A DNA stretch of 60,485 bases from Photobacterium aquimaris (GTDB lineage: Bacteria > Pseudomonadota > Gammaproteobacteria > Enterobacterales > Vibrionaceae): positions 1 to 60,485 of the forward strand of contig NZ_MSCC01000002.1 in assembly GCF_002954455.1 (NCBI RefSeq), read 5' to 3'. The position numbers were made by a program, and so were the translations under genes. The notes below the pieces were generated by a model. The model did not search any database. It was not told the origin of the DNA and worked only from the letters and a program-made list of their open reading frames with translations. Shown here in pieces: positions 18,751-26,908 of this stretch (position 1 is the first letter of the stretch; each line of letters starts with the position of its first letter).

Positions 18751-19149
18751 ATGAAATTAATCTTATTCTATGACAGTAGCTGTCCATTGTGTGTCGCCGA
18801 AATGCGTCAACTACAAACCTACAATAATCATCAACAATTACTATTTGAAGATATTCTTGCGCCAGATTTTAATCAACGCTTCCCTTATATAAATATTCGT
18901 GATGCTTCTGCTGTATTACACGGCTTATATTTCTCAAACCCTCAACAATCACCACAGTTATTGCTTGGATTGGATGTCACTTATCGTGCTTGGAATTCAA
19001 TTGGAAAGAAAAAATGGTTGGCGATACTGCGCTGGCCTATCATTAGGTTTTTCGCTGATAAATGTTATTTATTTTTTGCTCGAAATCGCTACAAAATTTC
19101 CTATCTATTTACAGGAAAATCGCGCTGTGAAAACTGCAAAATTGATTAA
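18751..19149 (+). CDS. DCC-family (DUF393) thiol-disulfide oxidoreductase-like protein
   Basis: 132 residues. The family-defining N-terminus [19 protein letters not shown] holds a CxxC pair at about residues 12-15, then [15 protein letters not shown] and [14 protein letters not shown], the other conserved DCC segments. The C-terminus carries another CENC. Function is not established for the family; a redox role is inferred. A strong site (AGGAGG) precedes the ATG. Its stop codon overlaps that of the convergent DUF2256 gene. Confidence 0.87.
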   Translation: MKLILFYDSSCPLCVAEMRQLQTYNNHQQLLFEDILAPDFNQRFPYINIRDASAVLHGLYFSNPQQSPQLLLGLDVTYRAWNSIGKKKWLAILRWPIIRFFADKCYLFFARNRYKISYLFTGKSRCENCKID

Positions 19150-19277
19150 CGTCGTTGCCGCCGGCAACGCTCAGAGCAATATTTGACATCATTCCAACAT
19201 CGTTGCCATTTTTTTCGCCATGAAAAAGGACGTTGGCACACTACGCAAATTTTTTGTGGTAACGCTGATTTTTTCAT
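19146..19277 (-). CDS. DUF2256 zinc-ribbon-like small protein (43 residues)
   Basis: A short gene that is easily missed: 43 residues, [20 protein letters not shown] at the start, then [20 protein letters not shown]. The spacing CVVC ... YCSERC and the WRKKW core are the hallmarks of DUF2256, a tiny protein with four or five Cys that probably binds zinc. Family knowledge: it is often found near photolyase/cryptochrome and DCC genes. The stop overlaps the convergent DCC gene stop by 3 bases. Its function is unknown. Confidence 0.9.
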   Translation of the reverse strand: MKKSALPQKICVVCQRPFSWRKKWQRCWNDVKYCSERCRRQRR

Positions 19278-19602
19278 AAATGCCACTTCGAAAGCCCTCT
19301 ACAATAAAGATCCTACTGAACTCCTCCTTCTATAACTAGCTTAGTAATTATCGTGTGAATAGCGATAAATAAGAGAAGATTAACCATAGTGATATAGAAA
19401 AGGCATTGGTGAGTTTATCGATGTAATTCTGATTACTGCAGAGCGGTATGGGAAATAGGGACGAGATTTCGAGGTTAATTGCGTATCACTATAATGATAA
19501 CGACACAGCTTATATTGGTTGTTTGCACTTACGTTATATATGAATAAAAAACGGGCAAGTTACTGAGTAACTCACCCGTTATAATTTTTGATTACACTAC
19601 AA
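19278..19602. other. Intergenic region between DUF2256 and purA
   Basis: 325 bases with no gene, both neighbours on the minus strand. It holds the likely DUF2256 promoter and the purA terminator. catagtgata (19385-19394) and tatcactata (19484-19493) form a distant 9-bp inverted repeat of unknown meaning. Confidence 0.45.
19550..19580 (-). terminator. purA terminator
   Basis: A 15-pair stem with a one-base loop region; the two plus-strand mismatches are G-U pairs in the minus-strand RNA, followed by UUUUUAUUC. It lies just 22 bases after the purA stop. Confidence 0.9.
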
Positions 19603-20859
19603 TTAACGTAGGATCATTTGCTCACGCTCAGGACCTACAGATACCATTTTAACAGGCACACCCATTAGTTCTTCAATACGAAGTACGTATTGTTGTGCAC
19701 CTTCTGGTAGATCTTCAAACTTACGGCAACCAGTAATATCTTCATCCCAACCCATCATTTGCTCGTAAACTGCTGTTAGTGATGCAGTTTGAGGCCAAAT
19801 TGGGTTTTCGGTGTGATCGCCGTTGTAAGCAACACAAATTTTAAGATCTTTCATGCCGCTTAGGCAGTCAATCTTAGTTAATGCGATTTCTGTTGCTGCT
19901 TGTAACTCAATACCGTTACGTGTTGCAACTGCATCAAAGTAACCCATATCACGTGGACGACCCGTTGTTGCACCGAACTCTTTTGCATCTTCACGGAATT
20001 GGTCTTGATCTTCCATTGCGGTGATCAAAGTACCTGTACCTACTGAAGAGCTAAATGATTTAGCAACAGCGATAACACGCTCAGGGTGAAGTGCAGGTAA
20101 ACCACTACCGATACCAGCATAAGCTGCAGTCACGTTAGATGATGTTGTCCATGGGTACTCACCATAAACTAAGTCACGACCTGCACCTAACTGTGCTTCA
20201 AACAATAATGTTTTATCTTCTTTTTGTAGCGCTTTTAGTGGCTCTGTAACGTTACAAATGCTGTCACGCCAAGGTTGAGACACTTCAAGCAACCACTCTG
20301 TCATTTCTTCGGCTGTTTGCGTAAACTCCATTGATGGGTATAACGCTTTAAGCTGTGGCAATTTCCAATCCATCATAAATTGAATACGCTCACGAAGTAC
20401 TTCAGGTTGTTTTAACCAACCAACAAGAATACCTTTCTTCATTACACGGTCACCGTACGCAGGTGCAATACCTTGACGTGTTGAACCGTATGCACCAGCA
20501 CCTAGACGTTCTTCTTCTAGTGTGTCTTCTAGTGCGTGTAAAGGCAGACAAAGTGTTGCACGATCTGAGATGCAAAGTTTAACTTCAACACCTGATGTCG
20601 CTACTTCTGCAATTTCTAAGCTTAGTTTTTCTGGACTGATAACCATACCAGGACCTAAAACAGCGATACAATCAGGGTTAAATACGCCGCTTGGTAATTG
20701 GTGCAGTTTAAATGTACCAAAATCGTTAACAACAGTGTGACCTGCGTTATTACCACCTTGGAAACGAATACTCGCTGAAGCTTGGTCTGCTAAATAATCA
20801 ACAATACGACCTTTACCTTCATCACCCCAGTTTGCACCAACAACAACAATAGACGACAT
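19603..20859 (-). CDS. purA: Adenylosuccinate synthetase, diverged type
   Basis: A 418-residue enzyme that joins IMP and Asp with GTP to give adenylosuccinate in AMP synthesis. The catalytic GDEGKGR and GGNNAGHTVV segments are intact. However, the N-terminus reads VVVGANWGDEGKG rather than the common GTQWGDEGKGK, and the IMP loop reads STRQGIAPAYGDR instead of GRGIGPAYEDK. The variant loop resembles archaeal or clostridial enzymes, so this is likely a second, diverged PurA rather than the housekeeping copy. GAGGAG before the ATG fixes the start. It is divergent from a LysR gene (174 bases). Confidence 0.93.
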   Translation of the reverse strand: MSSIVVVGANWGDEGKGRIVDYLADQASASIRFQGGNNAGHTVVNDFGTFKLHQLPSGVFNPDCIAVLGPGMVISPEKLSLEIAEVATSGVEVKLCISDRATLCLPLHALEDTLEEERLGAGAYGSTRQGIAPAYGDRVMKKGILVGWLKQPEVLRERIQFMMDWKLPQLKALYPSMEFTQTAEEMTEWLLEVSQPWRDSICNVTEPLKALQKEDKTLLFEAQLGAGRDLVYGEYPWTTSSNVTAAYAGIGSGLPALHPERVIAVAKSFSSSVGTGTLITAMEDQDQFREDAKEFGATTGRPRDMGYFDAVATRNGIELQAATEIALTKIDCLSGMKDLKICVAYNGDHTENPIWPQTASLTAVYEQMMGWDEDITGCRKFEDLPEGAQQYVLRIEELMGVPVKMVSVGPEREQMILR

Positions 20860-21033
20860 AATTTACACTCCTCAAAAGCAAGACCTTTATCCTATGATCA
20901 ATGACGCAATAAAAATAATTAATAATCGTTATTAACTTGATAAGAATCTCTTATGTGGCGTACATTAGTCATTACGTTTTTCAGGTAACATTATTATCAA
21001 TAATAGCGTCTGTAACAAAATAAGAAGGTAAAT

Positions 21034-21939
21034 ATGATAGATTTGCATTGGCTTAATACATTCGTTGCTCTTTCTAAACACCAACATTTTGGAAAAACAG
21101 CCGCAGCACTGCATATGACACAACCAAATGTCAGTCTTCACATTAAACAACTCGAGCAAACCACACGAGTTAAATTAATTGAAAGGAATCCATTTCGGTT
21201 AACCCAAGCTGGTGCAAGACTACTTAAAAGTGCTGAAAACACTTTAATGGAATTACAAGTTTGCCAAGCAGATCTTAATGCGATTAACGAGCTTAACCAA
21301 GGCACACTAACTATTGCAGCCAGTGATATTATCTCACGCTTATTGCTTATTAGTCCCTTCCAAGCATTCAAAAAAGAATATCCTGGCATTGATTTATCAC
21401 TGTTTAATACCACCTCATCACAAGCAACAGAGTTGGTAAAAAGCGCTAAAGCTGATTTAGGGTTTGTTATCGCCCAAAAAGAAAGCCAACCCTTACATTT
21501 TATGGAGCTACGCCAAGTTAAATGGTGTGCATTGGGTAATGGCTTACAACGTTGGCAGCAATTGTCTCAGGATCCTTATGCGATTGTTGAACCTCAGCCT
21601 CTTGCAGCAGAAGAGCCAACGCTAATTTTATTAGGTCATGATACTCGTACTCGCGAATTAATTGATTTAGCCTTACCTAGTTTACAGCTGGCAAAATATC
21701 ATGTAATGGAAGTGGGCAGTGTTGATGCACAAATAGATTGGGCTGAAGCAGGATTTGGGGTGGCTATTGTGCCGAGTTTTTCATTACATTCAAAGTTACA
21801 TCTACAAACTACGATCACGCCATTACCGCACTTTCCCACCACTAGCCTTGGTTATATAGTGCGTCAAAATCAGGTACTATCGCGGGCTATAAAACAATTA
21901 TTACGCTGGGTTGATGATGAAATTCAGCGTTCACAATAA
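21034..21939 (+). CDS. LysR-family transcriptional regulator
   Basis: 301 residues. The N-terminal winged helix-turn-helix is typical: LHWLNTFVALSKHQHFGKTA, then TQPNVSLHIKQLEQ, then LIERNPFRLTQAGARLL; the effector domain follows from about residue 90. It is HdfR-like in the helix-turn-helix region, but its target is unknown. It is divergent from purA, so it may control purA or itself. AAGAAGG lies 6 bases before the ATG. Confidence 0.9.
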   Translation: MIDLHWLNTFVALSKHQHFGKTAAALHMTQPNVSLHIKQLEQTTRVKLIERNPFRLTQAGARLLKSAENTLMELQVCQADLNAINELNQGTLTIAASDIISRLLLISPFQAFKKEYPGIDLSLFNTTSSQATELVKSAKADLGFVIAQKESQPLHFMELRQVKWCALGNGLQRWQQLSQDPYAIVEPQPLAAEEPTLILLGHDTRTRELIDLALPSLQLAKYHVMEVGSVDAQIDWAEAGFGVAIVPSFSLHSKLHLQTTITPLPHFPTTSLGYIVRQNQVLSRAIKQLLRWVDDEIQRSQ

Positions 21940-21976
21940 AAAGAATCACTAAATATCGAGAATGTAATACAGCATT

Positions 21977-22027
21977 AAAAAATGCTCTAGTCATCATTAT
22001 AAATAAAGATGGCTAAGAGCATTTTTT
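21977..22027. terminator. Bidirectional terminator between LysR and NlpE-like genes
   Basis: aaaaatgctctagtcatc (21978-21995) pairs with gatggctaagagcattttt (22008-22027) with one bulge. A/T-runs on both sides make it usable from both convergent genes. Confidence 0.82.
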
Positions 22028-22032
22028 AGAAT

Positions 22033-22463
22033 TTAATTATCGTTATTTTGGGTAAGTGTATAAGCGTCCGCGAGATCACCTTGAATACGTTTACCTTGCT
22101 GATCAAGTCGGAAAATACGGTGTTCGCCAACGAAATACTTCACTGACTGGCTACCTGTAAGATTTAACGTAATGGTGTCACCACGATCATTCCACTTAAA
22201 CTTACCTTTATTGATAAATGGCTTGGTGTCTTTACCTTGATAGGTTTCATTTAAAACGTAACTGCCATCTTTATTTAAGGTTAAGCTAGTTTCAATGCCA
22301 GAGCAGTCACCACAAGGTTGAATACCAGTATATTCACCCATCCAAGATAAGGAATTTTGTGCATTATGGGTATCTGCTTGTTTTGCAGTCGCATCATTTT
22401 TAGCTTGATCACATCCAGCGAGTGTCAACACGATCATAGCAACGAATAAACATTTTTTTTCAC
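22033..22463 (-). CDS. NlpE-N-domain lipoprotein, start disturbed by an apparent frameshift
   Basis: The mature part of about 125 residues carries the NlpE N-terminal domain: MGEYTGIQPCGDCSGIETSL with the CxxC, then TKPFINKGKFKW and ITLNL. Family role: an envelope stress or copper-linked lipoprotein. The expected start is GTG at 22463, with AAGGAG 6 bases upstream, giving MKKCLFVAMIVLTLAGC. The A-run after it has 8 A where 6 or 9 would keep frame, so the signal peptide is out of frame as written. An in-frame TTG at 22491 lies inside the preceding terminator and is implausible. The lipobox is followed by Asp-Gln, an inner-membrane retention signal in E. coli terms. Confidence 0.8.
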
Positions 22464-22490
22464 CGTAAACTCCTTGTGAAAAAAAGAACA

Positions 22491-22513
22491 ACCGAGCATT
22501 GCTAATGCTCGGT
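22491..22513 (-). terminator. Terminator of the LEA-like lipoprotein gene
   Basis: A perfect 10-bp stem (accgagcatt) with a 3-nt loop; on the minus strand TGTTCTTTTTTTC follows. It separates the LEA-like lipoprotein gene from the NlpE-like gene, so the two have separate or attenuated transcription. Confidence 0.85.
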
Positions 22514-22547
22514 ATCTTAATGTTAGTATCAATAGTTTTATTTTTGA

Positions 22548-23114
22548 TTACTTTGTTAAATCAGCTACTTTTTTTTCTGCAGAATCAACTGATTTATTTA
22601 CCATATCAGCTGCGTTATCAGCGACGGCTTTAGTTTTATCAACCGTTGCATCTTTTACTTCTGTAGCAGTATCTACAGCATTAGTTGTTGCATTTTTCAC
22701 CGCATCTTTGGTTTCTTTTGCTGCATCTTTAGAGGCATCAACAACACCTGCTGTTGCATTTTCAGCACTATCTTTTAGCTCAGAAGCTTTAGCTTCAACA
22801 GCATTTGCCGAATCAGAAACAGCTTGCTTAGAATCTTCAACGGCTGCTGCTGTGGTATCTGCAACACTGTTTTTAACTTCAGTCGCTTTATCCATAGCTT
22901 TGTCTGCTGTGTCTTTAACAGCATTTGCTGAATCATCAACGGCTTTTTTAGTAGAGTCTAGCGCTGAATCTGTTGTTGTTACGGCATTATCTTGTACTTG
23001 GGTTGCTGTTGCTTTTACTGAAGCCGCAGATTCTTTTGCTGAATCATGGCTTGCTTGATCACAACCAACAAGGACTAAACCAGCGATCGCTATAGCAATA
23101 ATACTCTTCTTCAT
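22548..23114 (-). CDS. Ala/Asp/Lys-rich LEA-like lipoprotein
   Basis: 188 residues. Signal MKKSIIAIAIAGLVLVGC with a lipobox at C18, then DQ at +2/+3, predicting inner-membrane retention. The mature 170 residues are almost only A, D, K, S, T, V, E and N, with no Pro, Trp, Tyr, Phe, Arg or Cys, in amphipathic 11-residue-like repeats. One block (STKKAVDDSANAV at 54-66) recurs as SKQAVSDSANAV at 95-106, and ATEVK recurs at 77 and 150. This is the pattern of LEA/apolipophorin-like or Lpp/coiled-coil proteins. The role may be envelope protection or spacing; this is inference. A good start follows GGAGTTGAT. Confidence 0.85.
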   Translation of the reverse strand: MKKSIIAIAIAGLVLVGCDQASHDSAKESAASVKATATQVQDNAVTTTDSALDSTKKAVDDSANAVKDTADKAMDKATEVKNSVADTTAAAVEDSKQAVSDSANAVEAKASELKDSAENATAGVVDASKDAAKETKDAVKNATTNAVDTATEVKDATVDKTKAVADNAADMVNKSVDSAEKKVADLTK

Positions 23115-23308
23115 ATCAACTCCTGTAAAAATCTTAATAAAATATAACCTTAACAGTATCCACTATTAGCATGAAAAATTTATCTCGTTAACGTCATGTC
23201 AAAGTCAATAATAGGTCATTTTTTTTCATTATGTGGTATTAAATCTGTTTTATTTATGCAGAAAATGTTTTTCTCTCGTGATATAAAACTGAGTACTAAA
23301 CTTAATAA

Positions 23309-23641
23309 CTAATACGATGGTAAATATGAAAAATCACACGAAATAAACTCATAGGCATCATCGCCAAATAGCAAGCATGTTTTTTGTACAAATACGACTT
23401 GAGATCCAATTGGACAATATAAACCATCCTTAATATCAATATTGATCATTGTATTTGTTTGATCAGACATAACCTGTAAATAAAATTTACCTTCATATAA
23501 AAAAGAATCAGAGTTAATATTTACTACTCTTCCGACTACTGCTTCGGTTTTATAGGTTCTTCCTGCAACAATAATTAACAAAATAGTAAGTATTAGCAAA
23601 GAAGCACCTAAGGTTAAACCTACCTTCTGTGAAAACCGCAT
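23309..23641 (-). CDS. Small single-pass membrane protein, unknown
   Basis: About 110 residues with one transmembrane segment near the N-terminus (GLTLGASLLILTILLIIVAG, residues about 8-27) and an 80-residue domain likely in the periplasm, with Cys in GLYCPIG, KTCLL and FISCD. I see no known family. The ATG at 23641 has GAGG 6 bases upstream; the frame opens 8 codons earlier without a ribosome site. Monocistronic. Confidence 0.68.
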   Translation of the reverse strand: MRFSQKVGLTLGASLLILTILLIIVAGRTYKTEAVVGRVVNINSDSFLYEGKFYLQVMSDQTNTMINIDIKDGLYCPIGSQVVFVQKTCLLFGDDAYEFISCDFSYLPSY

Positions 23642-23793
23642 ATGAACCTCACTTACAGCAAACAAACAGCGCCAGAAATCAACAATAATTTCACAGACAT
23701 ATTACAGTGATATATTTGTCATTGACAAGTAAATACCTTGTTATTACTAATAGGTATATTTTATCGTTAACTACATAGCCACACTATCCGCTA

Positions 23794-24681
23794 TTAATTA
23801 TGCTGAGCAAACATAGTCTTAAGCTCTTGATACATCCAACGCAGAACGGGGCCATTACCTTGATCGCGCCGCTTAACTAACCCCATATCAATCCACGGTG
23901 AAGTGGGAATATTTTCAATTGATAATCTCACTACCCCATCTTTAAAGATTGAATAATTAAATACATGGTCAGGCACAAACGCCCAGCCCATGTTTCTCAG
24001 TACAAACGCAGTAATTGAATAATAGCTATCAATATGCCAATAGTTAGCAGAAAGCGCATCGGTATGGTAATAACCCATACGATCACAGATCAATAGTTGT
24101 CGATATTGGCTAAGTTGCTGCATCGTCGGGGCTGATATTGTTGCTAATGGATGATTTTTAGCAACAATAAGTGACGAATTAAACTCACAAATAGGTGTGA
24201 ATTCTAAACTACTTGGCAACGTTTTACTAAAAAACAAAATTCCAAGATCAGCTGTTAGATCATCAACTTGACTTGCAATATCATCTTTTGAACCACTGAT
24301 AATCGTTAGCTTTAGTAATGGAAAAGTCGTTGCTACCCGTTCAAAAAATTCTTCAAATACTGTGGTTGGGGTTGCTTCATCCATTGCAATCGTCAGTGAT
24401 ACTTCTTCGCCTTTAGTTAAGGTCAATGCTCGGGATTGCAACCGATCACATTGAGCTAAAACAACTTTCGCTTCTTCATACATTTGCTCTCCCGCCTGAG
24501 TTAGTACCGGTAAACGGGCGCTACGGTCAAATAGATCAAAGCCTAAATCCGCTTCAAGATTACTGATTGCAGTACTGATACGTGATTGTGCCTTACCTAT
24601 TCGGCGTGCAGCACCTGAAAAAGAACCTTGTTCTACTGATATAACAAACGCATTAAGCTGATCTAATGTCCAATCCATCAT
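23794..24681 (-). CDS. LysR-family regulator, divergent from a MATE exporter
   Basis: 295 residues with the LysR helix-turn-helix (MDWTLDQLNAFVISVEQGSF, AQSRISTAISNLEADLGFDLFDRSARLPVLTQAGEQM) and a substrate-binding effector domain. It is divergent from the MATE gene with about 100 bases between starts, the classic layout for LysR control of the neighbour. A palindrome in that gap is the likely operator. The effector is unknown. Confidence 0.91.
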   Translation of the reverse strand: MMDWTLDQLNAFVISVEQGSFSGAARRIGKAQSRISTAISNLEADLGFDLFDRSARLPVLTQAGEQMYEEAKVVLAQCDRLQSRALTLTKGEEVSLTIAMDEATPTTVFEEFFERVATTFPLLKLTIISGSKDDIASQVDDLTADLGILFFSKTLPSSLEFTPICEFNSSLIVAKNHPLATISAPTMQQLSQYRQLLICDRMGYYHTDALSANYWHIDSYYSITAFVLRNMGWAFVPDHVFNYSIFKDGVVRLSIENIPTSPWIDMGLVKRRDQGNGPVLRWMYQELKTMFAQHN

Positions 24682-24701
24682 GGCTAAAACTATCTGAAAA
24701 T

Positions 24702-24718
24702 AAGATAGATATTATCTT
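24702..24718. promoter_or_regulatory. Candidate LysR operator between LysR and MATE genes
   Basis: aagata-N5-tatctt is a perfect 6+6 inverted repeat in the middle of the divergent gap. A further tatct lies 10 bases upstream (24691-24695), giving tatct-N6-aagata as a second overlapping half-site, the kind of array LysR tetramers use. Confidence 0.5.
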
Positions 24719-24781
24719 TGAACAATCCAATAAACAAGGATAATACCGCTACTAATATCGCCCAACAGATTGAGATTTTTT

Positions 24782-26146
24782 ATGTCATTGACTCACTCGC
24801 CGCCTACACTGACTATTAGCCAAAATTTTTGGCGTTATGCGATTCCATCAATTGCAGCAATGATGGTAACCGGACTATATCAAATTGTGGATGGTATTTT
24901 TGTCGGCCACTATGTGGGTTATCAAGGATTAGCTGCGATTAATATGGCGTGGCCAATTACCTATTTGTTATCAGGCTTAGGTTTGATGATCGGTATTGGT
25001 GGCGGCACACTGATCTCAATTGCTCGAGGAGAAAACAACCCACAACACGCACAACACGCATTAAATCATGCTGTTTTATTAATTGCTGCTGTCAGTGTAA
25101 TGGCATTAATGTTGTTCGTTCATTTTGGCGAAACATTATTAACCATTCAGGGGGCTAACCACACCATAAAAGCATTAGCACTACAATATGTTCAAAGCTT
25201 TGGTTGGGCTGCATTTGTTACTATTTTTGCAGGTGCGATTCCGATGCTGATCCGTAATGATGACAGCCCTAAAATAGCTACAGGATTATTAATTGCGGGT
25301 GCATTAACTAATATTGTATTGGATTATCTGTTTATTGGCATTTTTAAGTGGCAATTACAAGGGGCAGCAGTCGCAACCATTATTGCCCAAGCAGTAACTG
25401 TCATTGGCGGTATCATCTATTTTTATTCATCACGTTCGCCACTGACCATCCATTTAACAACCAAAAATATCCAATTTAATTATTGCTGGAAAATCCTTAG
25501 CCTTGGTTCATCCGTGTTGATCATGTATCTCTATGCTAGTTTTGTTGTCGCTTTGCATAATTACCAATTTATGAAATATGGGACCGAACTTACCGTTGGT
25601 GCTTTTGCGATTGTTGGCTATATGATGACATTATATTATTTGGTTGCCGAAGGGATCGCAGAAGGCATGCAGCCACCAGTGAGTTATTACTATGGCGCAA
25701 AACAATCACAAAATATAAATAAAACAATACAATTAGCAATAAAAGTAACTATTATTGCTGGCATTGCCTGGTTTGCATTATTGTATAGCTTCCCTCGCAC
25801 ATTAATTGGATTCTTTAATAGTGGTAATGCAGCACTTACAACAGAAGCCGTTGGTGGTATTCAATTACACTTATTTGCGATGTTTTTAGATGGTTTAATT
25901 GTCCTTGCAACCGTGTACTTTATGGCGGTAGATAAAGCAGGTAAAGCATTGGTTATTTCGGTAAGTAACATGCTAGTACAATTACCTTTTTTATATTTCC
26001 TACCGCAATGGCTCGGTGTTAATGGCGTCTGGTTATCAATGCCGTTATCTACCATCTTATTAAGCCTATTTGTATTACCGATGGTATGGCATGACTTACA
26101 ACAGCGAAACAAAGTCACGCCATCAATGCCACCAGCCACCATCTAG
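24782..26146 (+). CDS. MATE-family multidrug/metabolite exporter
   Basis: About 454 residues with 12 transmembrane segments; the family features IAAMMVTGLYQIVDGIFVGHYVG in TM1 and GLAAINMAWPI are visible. It is of the DinF/NorM/VmrA superfamily and exports cationic drugs or metabolites with Na+ or H+. The frame opens with TTG at 24770; ATG at 24782 is the likely start. Probably controlled by the divergent LysR protein. The substrate is unknown. Confidence 0.92.
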   Translation: MSLTHSPPTLTISQNFWRYAIPSIAAMMVTGLYQIVDGIFVGHYVGYQGLAAINMAWPITYLLSGLGLMIGIGGGTLISIARGENNPQHAQHALNHAVLLIAAVSVMALMLFVHFGETLLTIQGANHTIKALALQYVQSFGWAAFVTIFAGAIPMLIRNDDSPKIATGLLIAGALTNIVLDYLFIGIFKWQLQGAAVATIIAQAVTVIGGIIYFYSSRSPLTIHLTTKNIQFNYCWKILSLGSSVLIMYLYASFVVALHNYQFMKYGTELTVGAFAIVGYMMTLYYLVAEGIAEGMQPPVSYYYGAKQSQNINKTIQLAIKVTIIAGIAWFALLYSFPRTLIGFFNSGNAALTTEAVGGIQLHLFAMFLDGLIVLATVYFMAVDKAGKALVISVSNMLVQLPFLYFLPQWLGVNGVWLSMPLSTILLSLFVLPMVWHDLQQRNKVTPSMPPATI

Positions 26147-26174
26147 CGTATTCGCTTGCCCTACAACCAACACT

Positions 26175-26197
26175 GCGGATAAGAATGTCTTATCCGC
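26175..26197. terminator. Bidirectional hairpin after the MATE gene
   Basis: A perfect 10-bp stem (gcggataaga) with triloop atg, between the converging MATE and esterase genes. T-runs are poor on both sides, so efficiency is uncertain. Confidence 0.6.
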
Positions 26198-26212
26198 TGT
26201 AATATTGTCAGT

Positions 26213-26881
26213 CTACAGCTTAAGTTGGGCTGTAATCCATGTTGCAATATCTTTAATTTGTGGCAAGCACACATGATGTTCCATCGAATACATACGCCAT
26301 TGAGGATGATATCCTGCCGCAATTAAATCATTGCGCGCCATTTCCCCAAGTTTAGGTACCACTACTGGATCATAGCTACCATGCATGATCTCAATATCAA
26401 TATTACGGTTAGCCTCGCTATATTGAATCACATTGGCGGTTGGAAAATAGGTTGATAATGCCAGTAACCCTGCCAATGGTTTTGAATAACACAATGCCGC
26501 ATGATAAACCACAGCGCCACCTTGAGAAAATCCCGCCAAAATAATCCGATCTGATGCGATACCGCGACTGATTTCACGTTCAATAAGATCAATGACACGT
26601 TGAGCAGAATGCATCAATTGATCGACATTAAGCTTACGTGCCACATCCAATGAAATAATATCATACCAAGCCGGCATCGCTGCGCCACCATTGATAGTCA
26701 CAGGAATAGACGCAGCATGAGGAAAAATAAATCGCACCGGCATATCACTAGGCAACTGTAATTGTGGCAGTATTGCTTCAAAGTCATGGCCATTAGAGCC
26801 TAAGCCATGGAGCCAGATAACCGTCGCCGTTGCGCTAACTGTTGGCTCTACTTCAACACAAGGTAAATAGGTTATATTCAT
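26213..26881 (-). CDS. Carboxylesterase/phospholipase-family serine hydrolase (YpfH/EstB-like)
   Basis: 222 residues, alpha/beta hydrolase_2 family. IWLHGLGSNGHDF forms the oxyanion region; the nucleophile is Ser119 in GFSQGGA; Asp lies in MHGSYDPVV and His in MEHHVC, so the triad is complete. It acts in the cytoplasm on short acyl esters or lysophospholipids. It is the last gene of the minus-strand operon with the binding protein (27 bases apart), an unexpected partner that may process an acylated form of the sensed compound. Confidence 0.86.
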   Translation of the reverse strand: MNITYLPCVEVEPTVSATATVIWLHGLGSNGHDFEAILPQLQLPSDMPVRFIFPHAASIPVTINGGAAMPAWYDIISLDVARKLNVDQLMHSAQRVIDLIEREISRGIASDRIILAGFSQGGAVVYHAALCYSKPLAGLLALSTYFPTANVIQYSEANRNIDIEIMHGSYDPVVVPKLGEMARNDLIAAGYHPQWRMYSMEHHVCLPQIKDIATWITAQLKL

Positions 26882-26908
26882 ATTTTTATCCTTTATAAAC
26901 CTTACTCA

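Noticed and set aside
22708..23058. 116-codon frame opposite the LEA-like lipoprotein gene
   Set aside because: It is the antisense of a low-complexity Ala/Ser-codon-rich gene and has the same skewed composition; no ribosome site.
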